From assembly GCA_002733495.1 (NCBI GenBank), contig NVVV01000002.1, forward strand, positions 60,861 through 124,860: 64,000 nt of DNA, read 5' to 3'. A model generated the notes under the pieces. The model searched no databases. It was not told where the DNA came from and was given only the letters and a program-made list of their open reading frames with translations. How positions within the stretch are numbered: position 1 is the first letter of the stretch; every line of letters starts with the position of its first letter. Of this stretch, positions 53,853 through 64,000 are shown piece by piece. This stretch comes from Robiginitomaculum sp. (GTDB lineage Bacteria > Pseudomonadota > Alphaproteobacteria > Caulobacterales > Maricaulaceae). The translations under genes were made by a program, and so were the position numbers.

Positions 53853-55061
53853 ATGACTAAGCGAAATTGGCAAAAAGAACCAGATGAAGCAGGCAGGTTT
53901 GGCACATTCGGTGGACGGTATGTCCCCGAAACCCTGATGCCATTGGTGCTGGAATTGGAACAGGTCTGGGAAAACGCCAAAACTGATCCCGCTTTTCAAA
54001 CAGAACTTGATGGCTTGCTCAAAGACTATGTTGGTCGACCCAGCGCTATTTATCATGCAGAGCGTCTGTCGACACATTTTGGCGGCGCAAAGATTTGGTT
54101 CAAACGCGATGAATTAAACCATACTGGCGCCCATAAGATCAATAATTGTTTGGGACAGGTATTGCTGGCCAAACGAATGGGTAAAACCCGGATTATTGCC
54201 GAAACAGGCGCTGGCCAACACGGTGTGGCAACCGCAACTGTTGCGGCCAGATTTGGCTTGAAATGCGTTGTGTTCATGGGTGAAACCGACATTGAACGGC
54301 AAAAACCAAATGTATTTCGGATGAAATTATTGGGTGCCGAAATCGTCCCGGTTACCTCGGGCACCGGGACTCTAAAAGATGCCATGAACGAAGCACTGCG
54401 CGATTGGGTGACCCATGTCCATGATACCTTTTATGTGATCGGTACCGTTGCCGGACCGCACCCATACCCAACATTGGTCCGGGATTTTCAATCGGTGATT
54501 GGCCGCGAAGCTCGTGCCCAGATACTGGAGCGCGAAGGTCGTTTGCCTGATGCTTGCGTCGCCTGCATTGGTGGTGGCTCGAATGCCATGGGCCTGTTTT
54601 ATCCGTTTCTCGAAGACGAGGGCGTCCGCTTAATCGGCGTTGAAGCTGCCGGTAAGGGCATTGAAACCGGTCAGCACGCAGCCTCGCTAACCGGTGGGCA
54701 GCCGGGTATTTTACATGGCAACCGCACCTATCTATTACAGGATGATGACGGGCAAATCGCCGATGCACACTCTATCTCTGCCGGACTTGATTATCCGGGC
54801 ATTGGCCCGGAGCACTCTTTTTTGCACGAACTTGGTCGGGCCGAATATATATCTGCAACCGACGCCGAAGCATTGGACGCTTTTCAGCTTTGCACACGAT
54901 TGGAAGGGATCATTCCAGCTTTGGAGCCAGCTCATGCCTTGGCGCGGGTGGGTGATCTGGCCAAGGAACTGGGACCCGACGGGTTGATCCTGATGAATAT
55001 GTGCGGACGAGGCGACAAGGATGTCTTTGCCGTAGCCGGGCATTTGGGGATCGAAATATGA
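53853..55061 (+). CDS. trpB: Tryptophan synthase beta chain
   Basis: A 402-residue PLP enzyme joining indole and serine. PLP lysine lies in [14 protein letters not shown], the phosphate loop in [10 protein letters not shown], and the N-terminal [17 protein letters not shown] is diagnostic. The stop overlaps the trpA start (ATGA), which suits the alpha2beta2 complex. Confidence 0.97.
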   Translation: MTKRNWQKEPDEAGRFGTFGGRYVPETLMPLVLELEQVWENAKTDPAFQTELDGLLKDYVGRPSAIYHAERLSTHFGGAKIWFKRDELNHTGAHKINNCLGQVLLAKRMGKTRIIAETGAGQHGVATATVAARFGLKCVVFMGETDIERQKPNVFRMKLLGAEIVPVTSGTGTLKDAMNEALRDWVTHVHDTFYVIGTVAGPHPYPTLVRDFQSVIGREARAQILEREGRLPDACVACIGGGSNAMGLFYPFLEDEGVRLIGVEAAGKGIETGQHAASLTGGQPGILHGNRTYLLQDDDGQIADAHSISAGLDYPGIGPEHSFLHELGRAEYISATDAEALDAFQLCTRLEGIIPALEPAHALARVGDLAKELGPDGLILMNMCGRGDKDVFAVAGHLGIEI

Positions 55062-55855
55062 GTATCGCCCGCATATCTGATACTTTTGCTAAATGTACAG
55101 CCAAACAACAAAGTACATTTGTCGCGTACATGATGGCCGGTGATCCGGATATCGCCGCCTCTCGTGAATTGCTGCTTGGCCTTCCCGGTGCCGGTGCTGA
55201 TATTGTCGAGTTGGGTATGCCATTTTCTGACCCCGTAGCCGAAGGCCCAACCATCCAATTGGCCGCCGAGCGGGCATTGATCGCCAAAACCAAAATGGCC
55301 GACGTGCTAAAGCTAGCTACAGAGTTTCGTCAAAAACACCCGGACACCCCCTTGATCCTGATGGGCTATGCCAATCCAATTCACTTTATGGGTTGGGATA
55401 AATTTGCGGAAGCCGCTGCAAAATCCGGGGTTGATGGGGTAATTGTGGTTGACTTACCACCGGAAGAGGCCGAGCCACTTTCTCTTGCCTTGACGGACAA
55501 TGACATTGCGTTGATCCGCCTGATTGCACCCACCACCAAGGGCGCACGGTTGGAGCAGGTACTGCGCGGCGTCAGTGGCTTTGTCTATTACGTATCCATT
55601 ACCGGCATTACCGGTGCCGCCGTCCCACAGAGCGATCAGGTGGCAGAGGCAGTTCGGTCCATTCGAAAAATCTCTAACCTGCCAGTTGCAGTCGGGTTCG
55701 GCGTTCGCACCCCACAAACTGCCCGGGAAATTGCCAAAGCAGCTGATGGGGTCGTGGTTGGTAGCGCGATTGTTGCGGCAATGGCAGAAGATGGCGTAAA
55801 AGCTGCCTTGGCGATTACGGCAACCTTGGCCGATGCCACCCACGGCAAGGTCTAG
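55058..55855 (+). CDS. trpA: Tryptophan synthase alpha chain
   Basis: A 265-residue TIM barrel that cleaves indole-3-glycerol phosphate. Catalytic Glu lies in [19 protein letters not shown], with [10 protein letters not shown] and GVVVGSAIV for phosphate binding. The start at 55058 overlaps trpB by 4 bp; the track start lies within trpB. Confidence 0.97.
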   Translation: MSIARISDTFAKCTAKQQSTFVAYMMAGDPDIAASRELLLGLPGAGADIVELGMPFSDPVAEGPTIQLAAERALIAKTKMADVLKLATEFRQKHPDTPLILMGYANPIHFMGWDKFAEAAAKSGVDGVIVVDLPPEEAEPLSLALTDNDIALIRLIAPTTKGARLEQVLRGVSGFVYYVSITGITGAAVPQSDQVAEAVRSIRKISNLPVAVGFGVRTPQTAREIAKAADGVVVGSAIVAAMAEDGVKAALAITATLADATHGKV

Positions 55856-55908
55856 ACGCAGTTCGCGATGCTCTGCTAAACTGTTCATGAGCTTTACAGG
55901 ATCGACAA

Positions 55909-56358
55909 ATGAGAAAAACCACCGCTATTTTTACCGGACTTATCGTAGCTTTTGCCTTTTCTGCGAATGCTGCACCGCTTGATGTTGCCGGGCTTTGGCT
56001 AACCCAGTCTGGCACGGGTCATGTCAAAATTGCCGATTGCGGCGATGGAACGCCTTGCGGCAAACTCGTATGGATTGAAGGGCCAGATGCGGCTGCTCAA
56101 CGGGACAACAACAACCCGGATACCACCTTGCGAGATCAACCTATTGTCGGACTACAATTGCTTTGGGGCTTCAAAGAACGATCCAGTAATTGGGCCAAAG
56201 GTAAAATTTACAGCCCGGAAAAAGGCAAAACCTATCGTTCAACTATTAAACTCATGGATGAGAACACGTTACAGGTCAAAGGTTGTGTTGGTCCTTTTTG
56301 CCAAGCCCAAACTTGGACCCGGGTTGAGCCAATGACTGCGGTAGGCGGGCAACCCTAA
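55909..56358 (+). CDS. Exported DUF2147 protein
   Basis: A 149-residue protein with a signal peptide (about 1-21, SANA-A) and a single DUF2147 beta-barrel domain: VAGLWLTQSGTGHVKIADCG, PCGKLVWIEG, GLQLLWGF, GKIYSPEKGKTYRSTIKL, VKGCVGPFCQAQTWTRV. The cysteines could form disulfides in the periplasm. The role is unknown. It lies between trpA and accD, likely co-transcribed. Confidence 0.85.
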   Translation: MRKTTAIFTGLIVAFAFSANAAPLDVAGLWLTQSGTGHVKIADCGDGTPCGKLVWIEGPDAAAQRDNNNPDTTLRDQPIVGLQLLWGFKERSSNWAKGKIYSPEKGKTYRSTIKLMDENTLQVKGCVGPFCQAQTWTRVEPMTAVGGQP

Positions 56359-56423
56359 CCTCTAGATTTTTATTGCAACTGACCTTTTTTTGAAGATCAA
56401 TTAGAAAGAGCAAAGACCCCCCA

Positions 56424-57278
56424 ATGAATTGGCTCGATAAATTAACCCCGCCGGGAATGAAAAAAATGTTCTCGAAGCGGGACACGCCGGAAAACCTTTG
56501 GATCAAATGTCCATTGTCTGGCGAGATGGTATTTCATCAAGATCTCACGGCTGGTCTGCATGTAACCCCAGCGGGGCACCACATGCGAATTGGGCCAGAG
56601 CTTCGCTTTTTGTATACGTTTGACGATGGAAAATGGGACGATGTGGAACTGCCGCCAGTTCCTGCGGATCCATTGAAATTTCGCGATCATAAAAAATATA
56701 CGGATCGCTTAAAAGCGGCACGAGCCAAAACTGGAGATACCGACGCGGTTCGAGTTGCGGTTGGGAAAATTAACGGCATTGAATCTGTGGTATTTGCTCA
56801 AAACTTCAGCTTTATGGGCGGCTCGCTCGGCATGGCATCCGGCGAAGGGTTCATTCGCGCCGCAGAGGAAGCCGTCCGACGTAAACTGCCCTTGATCGCT
56901 TTTACCTCGGCTGGCGGTGCGCGCATGCAAGAAGGCGCATTGTCGTTGATGCAAATGCCACGAACTACCTTGGCGTTAAATGATCTACGCAATGCCAAAT
57001 TGCCCTATATTGTGGTTTTGGCTGACCCGACCACGGGGGGCGTTACCGCCTCTTTTGCCATGTTGGGCGATGTACATCTGGCTGAACCGCGCGCTTTGAT
57101 CTGCTTTGCCGGACCTCGGGTGATTGAACAAACCATTCGGGAAAAACTACCCGAAGGATTTCAACGGGCCGAGTATCTGATGGAAAAAGGCATGATTGAT
57201 GCCGTGGTGAGCCGTCAGGATATCCCTACGGCGCTGGGTCGATATTTACGGGTTTTGCTCAGAAGGCCCGCTGCGTGA
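56424..57278 (+). CDS. accD: Acetyl-CoA carboxylase carboxyltransferase beta subunit
   Basis: A 284-residue subunit catalysing malonyl-CoA formation with Acc[34 protein letters not shown] and [11 protein letters not shown] are the crotonase-fold core. The N-terminal zinc finger seen in most bacteria (four Cys) is reduced to [11 protein letters not shown]...[10 protein letters not shown] with one Cys, a loss shared with other Alphaproteobacteria as I recall. The end overlaps folC by 4 bp. Confidence 0.95.
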   Translation: MNWLDKLTPPGMKKMFSKRDTPENLWIKCPLSGEMVFHQDLTAGLHVTPAGHHMRIGPELRFLYTFDDGKWDDVELPPVPADPLKFRDHKKYTDRLKAARAKTGDTDAVRVAVGKINGIESVVFAQNFSFMGGSLGMASGEGFIRAAEEAVRRKLPLIAFTSAGGARMQEGALSLMQMPRTTLALNDLRNAKLPYIVVLADPTTGGVTASFAMLGDVHLAEPRALICFAGPRVIEQTIREKLPEGFQRAEYLMEKGMIDAVVSRQDIPTALGRYLRVLLRRPAA

Positions 57279-58579
57279 ATGCGCGTCAATCGATCTCAGC
57301 GACTTTAACTCGCTTTGGAAAACTACACGATAAAGACATAGACCTTGGCTTGGGTCGAATGCACAAATTACTGGAACGCTGCGGCAATCCTCATTTGTCA
57401 TTGCCGCCCACTATCCATGTGGCCGGCAGTAATGGCAAAGGCTCTACCATTGCTTTTTTGGCCGCAATGACCAAGCAACAAGGTCTGCAATGTCATGTGC
57501 ACACCAGCCCGCATTTACAACGATTAAATGAACGCTACCAATTGGCCGGGCAGCAAATATCGGATGCAGCACTGGCCGAGTTGCTGCACGAGGTTGAGAA
57601 CATCAACCGGGGCGACCCAGCCACGGTTTTTGAGCTACTCACCTTGGCGATGTTTATTGCATTTTCACGAGAACCGGCTGACCTAGCCATCATTGAAGTT
57701 GGTCTTGGCGGGGAACTAGATGCAACCAATTGCATCCAGAGGCCCACATTAAGTCTAATCACGCCAATAGCCCTGGAGCATACCGACTGGCTGGGTAAGG
57801 AGCTGTCCGGGATTGCTCAAGCCAAAGCCGGGATCATCAAACCAGATTGCCCAGTTTTTTCAGCCCGGCAACCAGACGAAGCCCATGCCATCTTGCAAAA
57901 AACGGCGGCAAGACAACGTGCAGAATTCAAAACATCCGGTGAACATTTTCAATGTTGGCAGGAAGACGGGCATTTGCTCTGGCAAAATGACGATGTTTTA
58001 CTCGATCTGCCTTTGCCATCACTGCCCGGCCAACATCAAATTGAAAATGCAGACTTAGCCATTGCCGCCGCTATTTCGCTGGGCTGGGGTGAACAAGCCA
58101 TTGCCGAAGGCCTGAAAACAGCAAACTGGCCCGGGCGATTGCAATCGGTAAAACCATTTTCACCACTGGGACCAGAAGCGGAAGTTTGGTTGGATGGCGC
58201 CCACAACCCGCACGCGGCACAAGCTCTGGCCATTTTTCTGCAACAGCGTCAGCAAAGAACCCCAGCCAATTTGCACTTGGTTTTTGCCATGCAACGCACC
58301 AAAGACGTGGCTGGATTTCTAGGGCCCTTATTGGATTTGTCCCCACATATACATGTAGTGCCCTTGCCGAGCGCGCCCTCACCAGTTTCCCCTTTGGAAC
58401 TTATGGAAAAAGTGGCGGCTACTGGCCTGAAAGTGACCGTTCATGCAGGGTTGGAAGATGCCTTGGCTCAATTGCCATCTGACCGGGTCCGCCTGTTGGT
58501 GACCGGCTCATTGTATCTAATTGGCAACTTTCTCGATTTGGCAAATAAAAATGCCCGCCCGAAGGCAGGCATTTCATAA
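57275..58579 (+). CDS. folC: Folylpolyglutamate/dihydrofolate synthase
   Basis: A 434-residue Mur-ligase-type enzyme that adds glutamate to folates. The P-loop is [34 protein letters not shown] and ALEHTDWLG are family blocks, and [14 protein letters not shown] the C-terminal one. It starts with GTG overlapping the accD stop (GTGA). The C-terminal codons form part of a bidirectional terminator. Confidence 0.95.
   Translation: MNARQSISATLTRFGKLHDKDIDLGLGRMHKLLERCGNPHLSLPPTIHVAGSNGKGSTIAFLAAMTKQQGLQCHVHTSPHLQRLNERYQLAGQQISDAALAELLHEVENINRGDPATVFELLTLAMFIAFSREPADLAIIEVGLGGELDATNCIQRPTLSLITPIALEHTDWLGKELSGIAQAKAGIIKPDCPVFSARQPDEAHAILQKTAARQRAEFKTSGEHFQCWQEDGHLLWQNDDVLLDLPLPSLPGQHQIENADLAIAAAISLGWGEQAIAEGLKTANWPGRLQSVKPFSPLGPEAEVWLDGAHNPHAAQALAIFLQQRQQRTPANLHLVFAMQRTKDVAGFLGPLLDLSPHIHVVPLPSAPSPVSPLELMEKVAATGLKVTVHAGLEDALAQLPSDRVRLLVTGSLYLIGNFLDLANKNARPKAGIS
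58549..58573. terminator. Bidirectional terminator between folC and trxA
   Basis: AAATGCCCGCC and GGCAGGCATTT pair (one G-T pair) around CGAA, inside the last folC codons. A/T-rich flanks on both sides serve the convergent folC and trxA genes. Confidence 0.75.
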
Positions 58580-58597
58580 CAATCAACGCCAATTGGT

Positions 58598-58927
58598 TCA
58601 GGCGGCAGAAACAGCCGAGTTCAGCCAATCCGCAATTTTGCTTTTTGGCATGGCACCGACTTTGGTCGCAGAAACTTGTCCACCACTGAACAGCATCAGA
58701 GTGGGAACGCCGCGCACACCATATTTGCTCGGGATACCTGGATTTTCGTCAATATTGACCTTGGCAATGGTGACTTTACCAGCCATTTCGCCGGAAAGCT
58801 CTTCCAGTGCCGGGCCTATCTGCTTGCAGGGGCCGCACCATTCAGCCCAAAAATCTACCAGAACCGGTCCGTTTGCATTCAATACTTCCGATTCAAAATT
58901 TTCGTCACTTACTGCGATGGTTGGCAT
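58598..58927 (-). CDS. trxA: Thioredoxin
   Basis: A 109-residue thioredoxin from ATG 58927, which follows AAGGAG. The active site WCGPCK lies in [18 protein letters not shown], and [11 protein letters not shown] carries the cis-proline. It reduces cytoplasmic disulfides and could also serve the ArsC of this window, which belongs to the thioredoxin-coupled type. Confidence 0.97.
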   Translation of the reverse strand: MPTIAVSDENFESEVLNANGPVLVDFWAEWCGPCKQIGPALEELSGEMAGKVTIAKVNIDENPGIPSKYGVRGVPTLMLFSGGQVSATKVGAMPKSKIADWLNSAVSAA

Positions 58928-59027
58928 AGTACTCTCCTTTTGGCAGATAAACTGCAATTTTCAGCGAAATAATATTCCCGCCTGACTGCTAGCTAGTGTT
59001 GCAGGCCCCAAACGTCAAGACACAAGC

Positions 59028-62000
59028 TTAAACAGTTATGTGATCCATCATTTCAGACGGGATTTCCATCAGGTCCGGACCATCGGTCCATAGCAAGGCA
59101 CAACGGACTTTCCTGTTCGGCCAAACCTGTGCCAAAAGCGCCCGATACGTGGCCATTTGATCAATATAAGTCTGCGAAACCGCATCGATAGTTTGCGGCG
59201 GCGGTCGATTTGTTTTGAAATCCAGCACCAGAATTTCGTCCTTTCGTACCACCAGACGATCAATCTTTCCCTGCACCAAATGGCGGGAACCGGCCACCGA
59301 CACCGTACCAGTGATCGGCAATTCAGCTCGGCTGTCTGATCCGAACAAATCCACAAAAACCGCATGGTTCAAAACGCCCATGGTGACGGCAATAATTTCG
59401 GCTGACTGTTCAGCCGTTACTTGCGGATAGTCATCCAAAAATCGTTTGGCGGTGTCTTCATGTTGATCCGGATCAATATCAGGCAAAATTTGCAACAAAC
59501 TGTGAATCAAATTTCCCCGGCGAAACCGATTCGCAGCATCTGGCCCAATGGGGGATGTGACCGCTGGCCAAATTTCTGGTTCATGCCCTGTTTCCGCCCG
59601 CAAACGCGACGGCGTTTTGGTATCACTGGTTTGAACCTCCATTTCAAACGGTTCGAGCGCCCAGAGCGGTAGTTTGGGTATCTGGATCGCGTCCGCGCAT
59701 GAAACATCATTGGATGCTGGGGGCAAATCTCCCAACCGATAGCCAATTTGACCATCTTCGGTTTGCAAAACTTCTGCCTGACCAAACTTTTCGAGATGTT
59801 GAGAAGCAGTTTGGCAGCGAATATACCAGCTATCCAGCGCCACACCGTCTTGCAAATTTTTTCCATTACCTCGGCCATGCCCGCCAATGATCAAATGATC
59901 TCTGGCCCGGGTCAGCGCGACATATAATAATCTGCGACTTTCCTGTTCATCCAGTTTCTGCTGGCTAGCTTGGTACTGGGCCACGGCCCGGCAAACCTGC
60001 TTGCCAGAGCCGGACCAGATCCAGCAGTTTTGATCCTGAACCAAACCGGCCTGGCTCTGCCCGCCCGATCCACCTGTGGTGTCTGGCAGGATTACAACGG
60101 GTGCTTCCAACCCTTTGGCACCGTGTACGGTCATTACTCGAACCGCATTACCCGCTTCTTCCATCTCGCGTTTGATGATGTCTTCACGGCCAGCCATTTC
60201 GATCACAAACGACAACAAAGAACCATCGCCCTTTTGATTGAAGCCCAAGGCCTTATTCAATAACTCCTGCACAGGATCGGCAGCCTCCTGCCCCAACCGG
60301 GCATATAACCGACGGATCATGGTCTCACCGGTACCACTGCGCCGGTACATCAGGCCGGAAAAGAACCGATAAGGACTTTCATGGGTCGCCCTGGAAATCA
60401 GATCGAGCAGCCATTTTTGAATTTCTTCAAACACCGGTGCCGAGCTAGCCATCAAGGCACCAAATAAGCTCTGACCCTTGGCTCGGCTCTGGCTCAGGTC
60501 ATACAATACCTGATCATCAATCAACGGTTGGGCGGTTTGCTCCGGGTGGGTCAGCGGACCTTTCAAAACCTCGGCCAGAGAAAGATCATCGGAGGGCTGT
60601 AAGGAAAATTTGGCAATGGCCATCAAATCATACACTGCCGTTTCACTTTGCAAGGTCATCCGATCTGCCCCGGCAATCAGGATTTTTTGCAACTTCAAAT
60701 GACGAATGATTTCACGAAACAAGGCATTGCGCGAGCGGACTAATATCAGAATATCGCCAGGTTGCACCGCACTCGATTGCCCGGAACTATCCGGTATTTG
60801 ATCGCCGCGCGCCAGCATCTGACCAATCTGTTCCGCAACTTGTTGGGCGAGTAAACTCACTGGTGCTTGCGTTGAGACCATATCAACCGGGCGTGATGGA
60901 TCGGTGTCTGGTTCGGGCTTTTTGTAAGGAATAACCGGCAATACGGTAACACTTCCCACTGCCTCGATCCGCTCTGCTTCATGTTCCATATAGTCTGAAA
61001 AACCGGGATCAAATTCCGTAGAAACCAGCTCTGTAGCCACAGTTTCAAAATTCGAAACATCTCCTGCGTATTTTGTCTCCAATTGGGCAAGGGGTGCAAA
61101 ACAGGCGTCAACAAATTTCAACACTTCTGGTGTTGAGCGCCAAGATAAGTGCAATTTCGGGATATGCACCCGCATGCCCGGCACCTCACCCCTTGCCTGC
61201 AATTTTTCTTTTTGTTCCTGAAACAGAGCCGGTTCCGCACCCTGAAACTTATAAATTGATTGTTTTGGGTCTCCCACAGCAAACAGTGTCCGGATTTCTT
61301 CCAGCGCGCCTTTGCCGGAGAAAAACTCATCGGTTAGCGCGCCAATCACTTGCCATTGCGCCGCCGAATTATCCTGCGCCTCGTCAACCAGTACGTGGCG
61401 CAAGTTTCCATCTAACTTGTACAATACCCATTCGGTCGAGATTTTACTGTGTAGCAGGCGATGAGTGAATTCGATCTGGTCATCATAATCAACCAACCCC
61501 GCCTCGCGCTTAGCACGGGCATATGCCTGTACGAACTGGTGACACAACACCAAAGCGGCGCGGGTCATGGCAAAAGATTCGACCGCCCACACCTGATCCA
61601 GAATTTCTTCAATTTGCCCGATCACAGGTTCGATTTGCGATTCCCAATTCGGCAAATACTCAGCAGCAGCCTTGCTGAACAGTTTATCACGCCTGGCAAA
61701 ATCTTTTTTCAGGAACACCGCAACCAGTGCATGAAACCCAGCCGCCGGGTCATCCAGCAATAGTGCGCCACGCAATTGATCGGCCTGCGCTTGATTGGTT
61801 TTGGCTCCTTTTGCCAAAGCCTCAATAATCTGATCCATTTCCCCTGTAGAAAAGCCAGCCATTCCGGCCTTGCAAAGGCTTTGTTCGGTATCCTCAACGC
61901 CAACGCCCAGATGCTGGGCCGAAGCGCGTATTGCTTCTTGCAACCCGTCAGGTCCAGCCATCGTATTGGTCAGCGCATGAGCATTGTTTCTGGCTGTTTC

Positions 62001-62600
62001 AAACACTTTTGGCACTACTGACGAGCCAGATTGGCCCAATAGTGCATAAGCCGCTGCCATACCCCCTTCGGGTTCAGCCAAGGTCTGATTGGCAATTGCA
62101 GCCACCAACTCTTTTTGTAGTTTGGCGCTTTGGGCATCGTCGATTACTTCAAAGCCGGGTGATATACCGGCCTCAATCGGAAACTGGCGCAACAAGCTGG
62201 CGCAAAAGCCGTGAATAGTTTGAATTTTCAGCCCGCCCGGCGTTTCCAAGGCGCGAGCGAATAGACTTCTTGCTTTGGTCAGGTATTCCGGGCCTTGCGG
62301 CATATCCGGGTTTAATTTTCTTAATTCAAGGCGCAACTCATTATCGGGCAAAATCGAAAACTGGCCAAGCCGGTCATATAGCCGATTGAGCATTTCCGAG
62401 GCAGCGGCCTTGGTATAAGTCACGCACAATATTTGTTCCGGAGCCGCTCCATCCAGAAGAATACGGATTACCCGGTTAATCAGCACATGGGTCTTGCCCG
62501 AACCCGCATTAGCGGCAACCAGAACCGATGCTCTGGGATCAGCCGCCAGCGCCTGCTGCGCTTCGGCTGCTTGTCGATGTTGAGGGGTTTCAGGGGTCAT
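59028..62600 (-). CDS. addA: Double-strand break repair helicase-nuclease AddA
   Basis: A 1190-residue UvrD-like helicase with a C-terminal nuclease. Walker A is VAANAGSGKTHVLINR, Walker B VLVDEAQDNSAAQW, then AVGDPKQSIYKFQGAEP, VMTVHGAKGLEAPVVILPD and VALTRARDHL. The nuclease motif is QGKIDRLVVRKDEILVLDFKT. With AddB it resects broken ends for RecA. It starts 3 bp after the addB stop. Confidence 0.97.
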   Translation of the reverse strand: MTPETPQHRQAAEAQQALAADPRASVLVAANAGSGKTHVLINRVIRILLDGAAPEQILCVTYTKAAASEMLNRLYDRLGQFSILPDNELRLELRKLNPDMPQGPEYLTKARSLFARALETPGGLKIQTIHGFCASLLRQFPIEAGISPGFEVIDDAQSAKLQKELVAAIANQTLAEPEGGMAAAYALLGQSGSSVVPKVFETARNNAHALTNTMAGPDGLQEAIRASAQHLGVGVEDTEQSLCKAGMAGFSTGEMDQIIEALAKGAKTNQAQADQLRGALLLDDPAAGFHALVAVFLKKDFARRDKLFSKAAAEYLPNWESQIEPVIGQIEEILDQVWAVESFAMTRAALVLCHQFVQAYARAKREAGLVDYDDQIEFTHRLLHSKISTEWVLYKLDGNLRHVLVDEAQDNSAAQWQVIGALTDEFFSGKGALEEIRTLFAVGDPKQSIYKFQGAEPALFQEQKEKLQARGEVPGMRVHIPKLHLSWRSTPEVLKFVDACFAPLAQLETKYAGDVSNFETVATELVSTEFDPGFSDYMEHEAERIEAVGSVTVLPVIPYKKPEPDTDPSRPVDMVSTQAPVSLLAQQVAEQIGQMLARGDQIPDSSGQSSAVQPGDILILVRSRNALFREIIRHLKLQKILIAGADRMTLQSETAVYDLMAIAKFSLQPSDDLSLAEVLKGPLTHPEQTAQPLIDDQVLYDLSQSRAKGQSLFGALMASSAPVFEEIQKWLLDLISRATHESPYRFFSGLMYRRSGTGETMIRRLYARLGQEAADPVQELLNKALGFNQKGDGSLLSFVIEMAGREDIIKREMEEAGNAVRVMTVHGAKGLEAPVVILPDTTGGSGGQSQAGLVQDQNCWIWSGSGKQVCRAVAQYQASQQKLDEQESRRLLYVALTRARDHLIIGGHGRGNGKNLQDGVALDSWYIRCQTASQHLEKFGQAEVLQTEDGQIGYRLGDLPPASNDVSCADAIQIPKLPLWALEPFEMEVQTSDTKTPSRLRAETGHEPEIWPAVTSPIGPDAANRFRRGNLIHSLLQILPDIDPDQHEDTAKRFLDDYPQVTAEQSAEIIAVTMGVLNHAVFVDLFGSDSRAELPITGTVSVAGSRHLVQGKIDRLVVRKDEILVLDFKTNRPPPQTIDAVSQTYIDQMATYRALLAQVWPNRKVRCALLWTDGPDLMEIPSEMMDHITV

Positions 62601-62603
62601 CGA

Positions 62604-64000
62604 TCATTCCTCCCCTTCCAGCAAGGCCGACCATTCACTGCGGCGAGCCAAATGATCAAAATCACTAAAACTATCAGTGAACAACACCCGGGGCTGACAA
62701 AGATATGGCGTGTCCGGATTGGCAAAGGTCTCAAACAATTCCCGGGTTCTCTGTAACTCAAGGTCGATCGTTTCCGCTAGCGAGCTATCTTTGCCAGGGC
62801 GAATATATTTTTCCTCCAGCGGTTGTCGGCCTCCTGAAAGTTTCAGGTAAAGCAATGCTTCGGTTTCACCATCGTCAATACCCTCGGTGGCAAACCCACC
62901 ATTGTTCAAGATCGCGGCGGTCAATGGCAGTTGCGGATCAAATCCAGCCAGCACTTGCAAGGTCGAAGATGGCATACCCGTTTTGTAATCCAAAACGGTC
63001 CAATTTTGACCACGCCGATCAATCCGGTCTGTTTTGGCGGAAATGGTAATATCACCCTGCGCTGTTTCCACTTTTAAGGTGCCGCATTTCTCCAACAAGA
63101 AAACACGATGCCCATCGGCTTCGCGTTTTGCTTGCCAAACCAGATATGCCTCGGCAATCCGAGTGGCCGCTGGGCCTTCAATGGCCATATCTGACGGTTG
63201 AAACCCGTATTCGCACAAAGCATTCGTGATCAAGTTTGTCAGATGTTCAATCTGTTTTGTCTGGCCCGCTGGTTGCGGTTCCTCATGCCAGCGCTCCAAA
63301 GCGGTATGAATGGCCGAGCCACGCTCACGCGGGCCAGGTTCCCGGCCAATTTCGTCGAGCTTACGTAAGCCCAGGATTTTCTGACCATAAATGGCATATG
63401 GATTGCGGATCAGCGTTTTGATCCGGGTGACGTACAAATCCTTTGGGCGCTTTGAGACCGGTGGCCGGGGTTCTGGTGGCCCAACAGGGTGAAAATGATC
63501 GGCTGTAATCATCTGCCGGGCAATGGCCAAATAGTCAGTTTTGGATTGCAACAAAGATTGCCAATCCGTACCAGAAGCAGCCCGACATAGGGTTTTTAAA
63601 CGCCAAACCCAGCGTGAGGTAATTGTCGGCGTGCCATCGCGCCGAGCAGACCGGGTCAGTAGAACCTGATCTTTGCAGGCAATTTCCGAAAAATCATGGG
63701 CGGATAGGCCCAGCCGATGCTCCGGGTCTGGCAATTTCAATTGTTTGATCAGCGCCCGAGGCAAAAATGGATCAGCAGCAGCAGATGAGGGCCAGGTTCC
63801 CTCATCCAGCCCACCCAATAGAACCAGATCAGCCGTTTGTTGTCTGGCCTCCAAGGGTCCCAAAATCCGAACACGACCTCCTTTGGGACGTCGGGGTCGA
63901 ACCGATATTTGCCCGGCAAAGAAGTCAAATATCCGTTGATACCCATTCAAATTGGTCTGGCCCACCGGCTCGCTTTCATCAATCAGCGAACGGATCAACC
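62604..64000 (-). CDS. addB: AddB, C-terminal part (runs off the window)
   Basis: About 465 C-terminal residues of the AddAB partner subunit; the start lies beyond the right edge. LLGGLDEGTWPSSAAADPFLPR is the inactive helicase part, NPYAIYGQKILGLRKLDEIG and RERGSAIHTALERW the nuclease entry, and SAKTDRIDRRGQNWTVLDYKTG the nuclease active site. The Fe-S cysteines typical of Firmicutes AddB are not seen. Confidence 0.93.
   Translation of the reverse strand, partial: LIRSLIDESEPVGQTNLNGYQRIFDFFAGQISVRPRRPKGGRVRILGPLEARQQTADLVLLGGLDEGTWPSSAAADPFLPRALIKQLKLPDPEHRLGLSAHDFSEIACKDQVLLTRSARRDGTPTITSRWVWRLKTLCRAASGTDWQSLLQSKTDYLAIARQMITADHFHPVGPPEPRPPVSKRPKDLYVTRIKTLIRNPYAIYGQKILGLRKLDEIGREPGPRERGSAIHTALERWHEEPQPAGQTKQIEHLTNLITNALCEYGFQPSDMAIEGPAATRIAEAYLVWQAKREADGHRVFLLEKCGTLKVETAQGDITISAKTDRIDRRGQNWTVLDYKTGMPSSTLQVLAGFDPQLPLTAAILNNGGFATEGIDDGETEALLYLKLSGGRQPLEEKYIRPGKDSSLAETIDLELQRTRELFETFANPDTPYLCQPRVLFTDSFSDFDHLARRSEWSALLEGEE

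Overview
The window looks like a chromosomal segment of an alphaproteobacterium. The right third carries a housekeeping order familiar from that class: aroA/cmk, rpsA, ihfB, mscL, trpF, trpB, trpA, accD, folC, trxA, addA, addB. Lineage-typical details agree: a TIGR02300/FYDLN protein, an AccD without zinc-finger cysteines, and AddAB instead of RecBCD. By eye the G+C content is near 50%, lower at about 39.3-43.4 kb. Genus cannot be read from the sequence; a Caulobacterales/Maricaulales-type relative is a guess.

Layout. (1) 1-3.5 kb: start of a leftward gene behind a probable Fur box, a uracil-DNA-glycosylase-family gene, and a patatin fused to an outer-membrane barrel. (2) 3.6-9.9 kb: a CnrY-CnrX-CnrH-like metal-sensing ECF sigma module whose CnrX has all five expected metal ligands at the expected residue numbers, convergent with a Cu(I) P-type ATPase, a methyltransferase and a Met/His/Cys-rich duplicated lipoprotein. 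(3) 9.9-16.5 kb: a large Asp/Asn/Gly/Ser-repeat secreted protein, divergent from a FecI-FecR-TonB-receptor set, with a 25-bp dyad between them. (4) 16.5-25.1 kb: a czcI-like/CzcCBA operon behind a 19-bp-spacer MerR-type promoter, with a PII-NG-like protein and a Zn/Cd/Pb ATPase. (5) 25.1-28.3 kb: arsR-acr3-arsC followed by decayed arsenic-type genes. (6) 28.3-31.5 kb: merR / merC-T-P-A, whose last gene is cut by an IS6-family remnant. (7) 32-39.3 kb: a FixL/FixJ-like two-component system, a lone receiver, and a six-gene detoxification-like cluster with two copies of a CCTAGG-type promoter motif. (8) 39.3-47.3 kb: an AT-richer island with an unusual four-gene operon (small protein, TIR-like/TM/TPR protein, unknown protein, XRE regulator), an IS6-derived mini-element, a complete IS21-family element and the C-terminal part of a serine recombinase, ending beside the 3' end of a tRNA-Ala gene. 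(9) 47.5-64 kb: core chromosome.

How it works together. Most of 3.6-31.5 kb is a metal and metalloid resistance block (Ni/Co sensing, Cu, Zn/Cd/Co, As, Hg) with a separate sensor for each system. The recombinase remnant, IS elements, broken genes and tRNA boundary suggest an acquired block that is eroding. The least familiar module is the TIR-like/TPR operon at 40.1-43.4 kb. The second is the FixLJ-linked regulon at 32-39.3 kb. All functions are inferred by reading motifs; no database search was run.
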